Positions 63,651-64,000 of a DNA stretch of 64,000 nt are shown piece after piece (position 1 is the stretch's first letter; every line of letters starts with the position of its first letter). The translations under genes and the position numbers were made by a program. The notes under the pieces were generated by a model. It searched no databases and was not told the DNA's origin. It was given only the letters and a program-made list of their open reading frames with translations. Where the stretch lies: positions 10,998,001 through 11,062,000 of the forward strand of contig CM028895.1 in the NCBI GenBank assembly GCA_016801885.1, in the 5' to 3' direction. Origin of the DNA: Toxotes chatareus. Its lineage: Eukaryota > Chordata > Actinopteri > Toxotidae.

Positions 63651-64000
63651 TACTGAAAATTTTTAGAATGTCCAGTTGGCCCAAAAGGGGGGGAAAAAAA
63701 TTTTTAAATTTAAAACAAGACAATTGTCCAAGTTACGAGAGGCAAAGACAAAACAGAAGTTACCTTGATGTAATTCCATTTCCGTAAGTAAGGGTCAGGT
63801 TATGCTTATGCTTAACTTCCAAAATTGTCATGCATAATCATTATCAGTTTAAACAGAAATTTTCCTTTGAGGGCTAATTTCTCCCTCCAACCTTCTTTTT
63901 CTACCAGTTCCCCCTGATATACAATGTCGTCTAGAGTACAGCTGAATCAGCGTGGGAAAGAGCTTTTGCTGCAGCAGCTAACTTTATCCAGTGAAGTCAC
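63651..64000. other. Right-end unique sequence
   Basis: It begins with a homopolymer cluster (CCCAAAAGGGGGGG then A- and T-runs, 63679-63712). Beyond it the texture is ordinary. No exon could be supported. Confidence 0.4.

Overview
The window looks like nuclear DNA of a teleost fish, probably a percomorph. It holds compact vertebrate genes with short GT-AG introns, abundant (CA)n/(TG)n microsatellites, MITE and hAT relics, and a long AT-rich satellite. Two genes could be reconstructed exon by exon, both on the minus strand: sec63 (31850-42410, 20 coding exons, 756 codons plus stop) and iyd, iodotyrosine deiodinase (43571-45711, 5 exons, 298 codons plus stop). Both stay open across every splice junction, so the central 22-48 kb is well-assembled euchromatic sequence.

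Layout. 1-13253: one uninterrupted satellite array, unit about 74 bp, each unit carrying a hairpin-forming inverted repeat. 13254-13800: short unique spacer. About 13.8-21.65 kb: gene-less AT-rich sequence with an odd texture (very few homopolymers, no microsatellites). 21.65-29.3 kb: non-coding sequence with CA/TG microsatellites, conserved-element-like patches, one GC-rich minus-strand exon encoding what looks like an MBT repeat (23101-23374), and a GC-rich first-exon/promoter candidate (28022-28340). These two may belong to an scml4-like gene lying downstream of sec63, as in human. 29360-42560: sec63 with a long 3' UTR, a 204-bp MITE in its last intron and a CpG-rich promoter. 42.6-43.5 kb: intergenic, with a hAT relic. 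43.5-45.83 kb: iyd with a TATA box and one apparent GC-AG intron. 45.9-47.5 kb: intergenic. 47.5-55.18 kb: a tandem segmental duplication with a 2.29-kb period, each larger copy carrying an exon-like segment for a hydrophobic membrane span. 55.2-63.65 kb: a second stretch of the odd homopolymer-poor texture. 63.65-64 kb: ordinary sequence, no gene seen.

Sec63 is the J-domain partner of the ER translocon and BiP. Iyd recycles iodide from iodotyrosines. Nothing suggests they act together; their proximity is chromosomal. The least explained parts are the satellite, the 2.29-kb duplicated family, the divergent MBT exon and the two homopolymer-poor flanks, which may be assembly artefacts.
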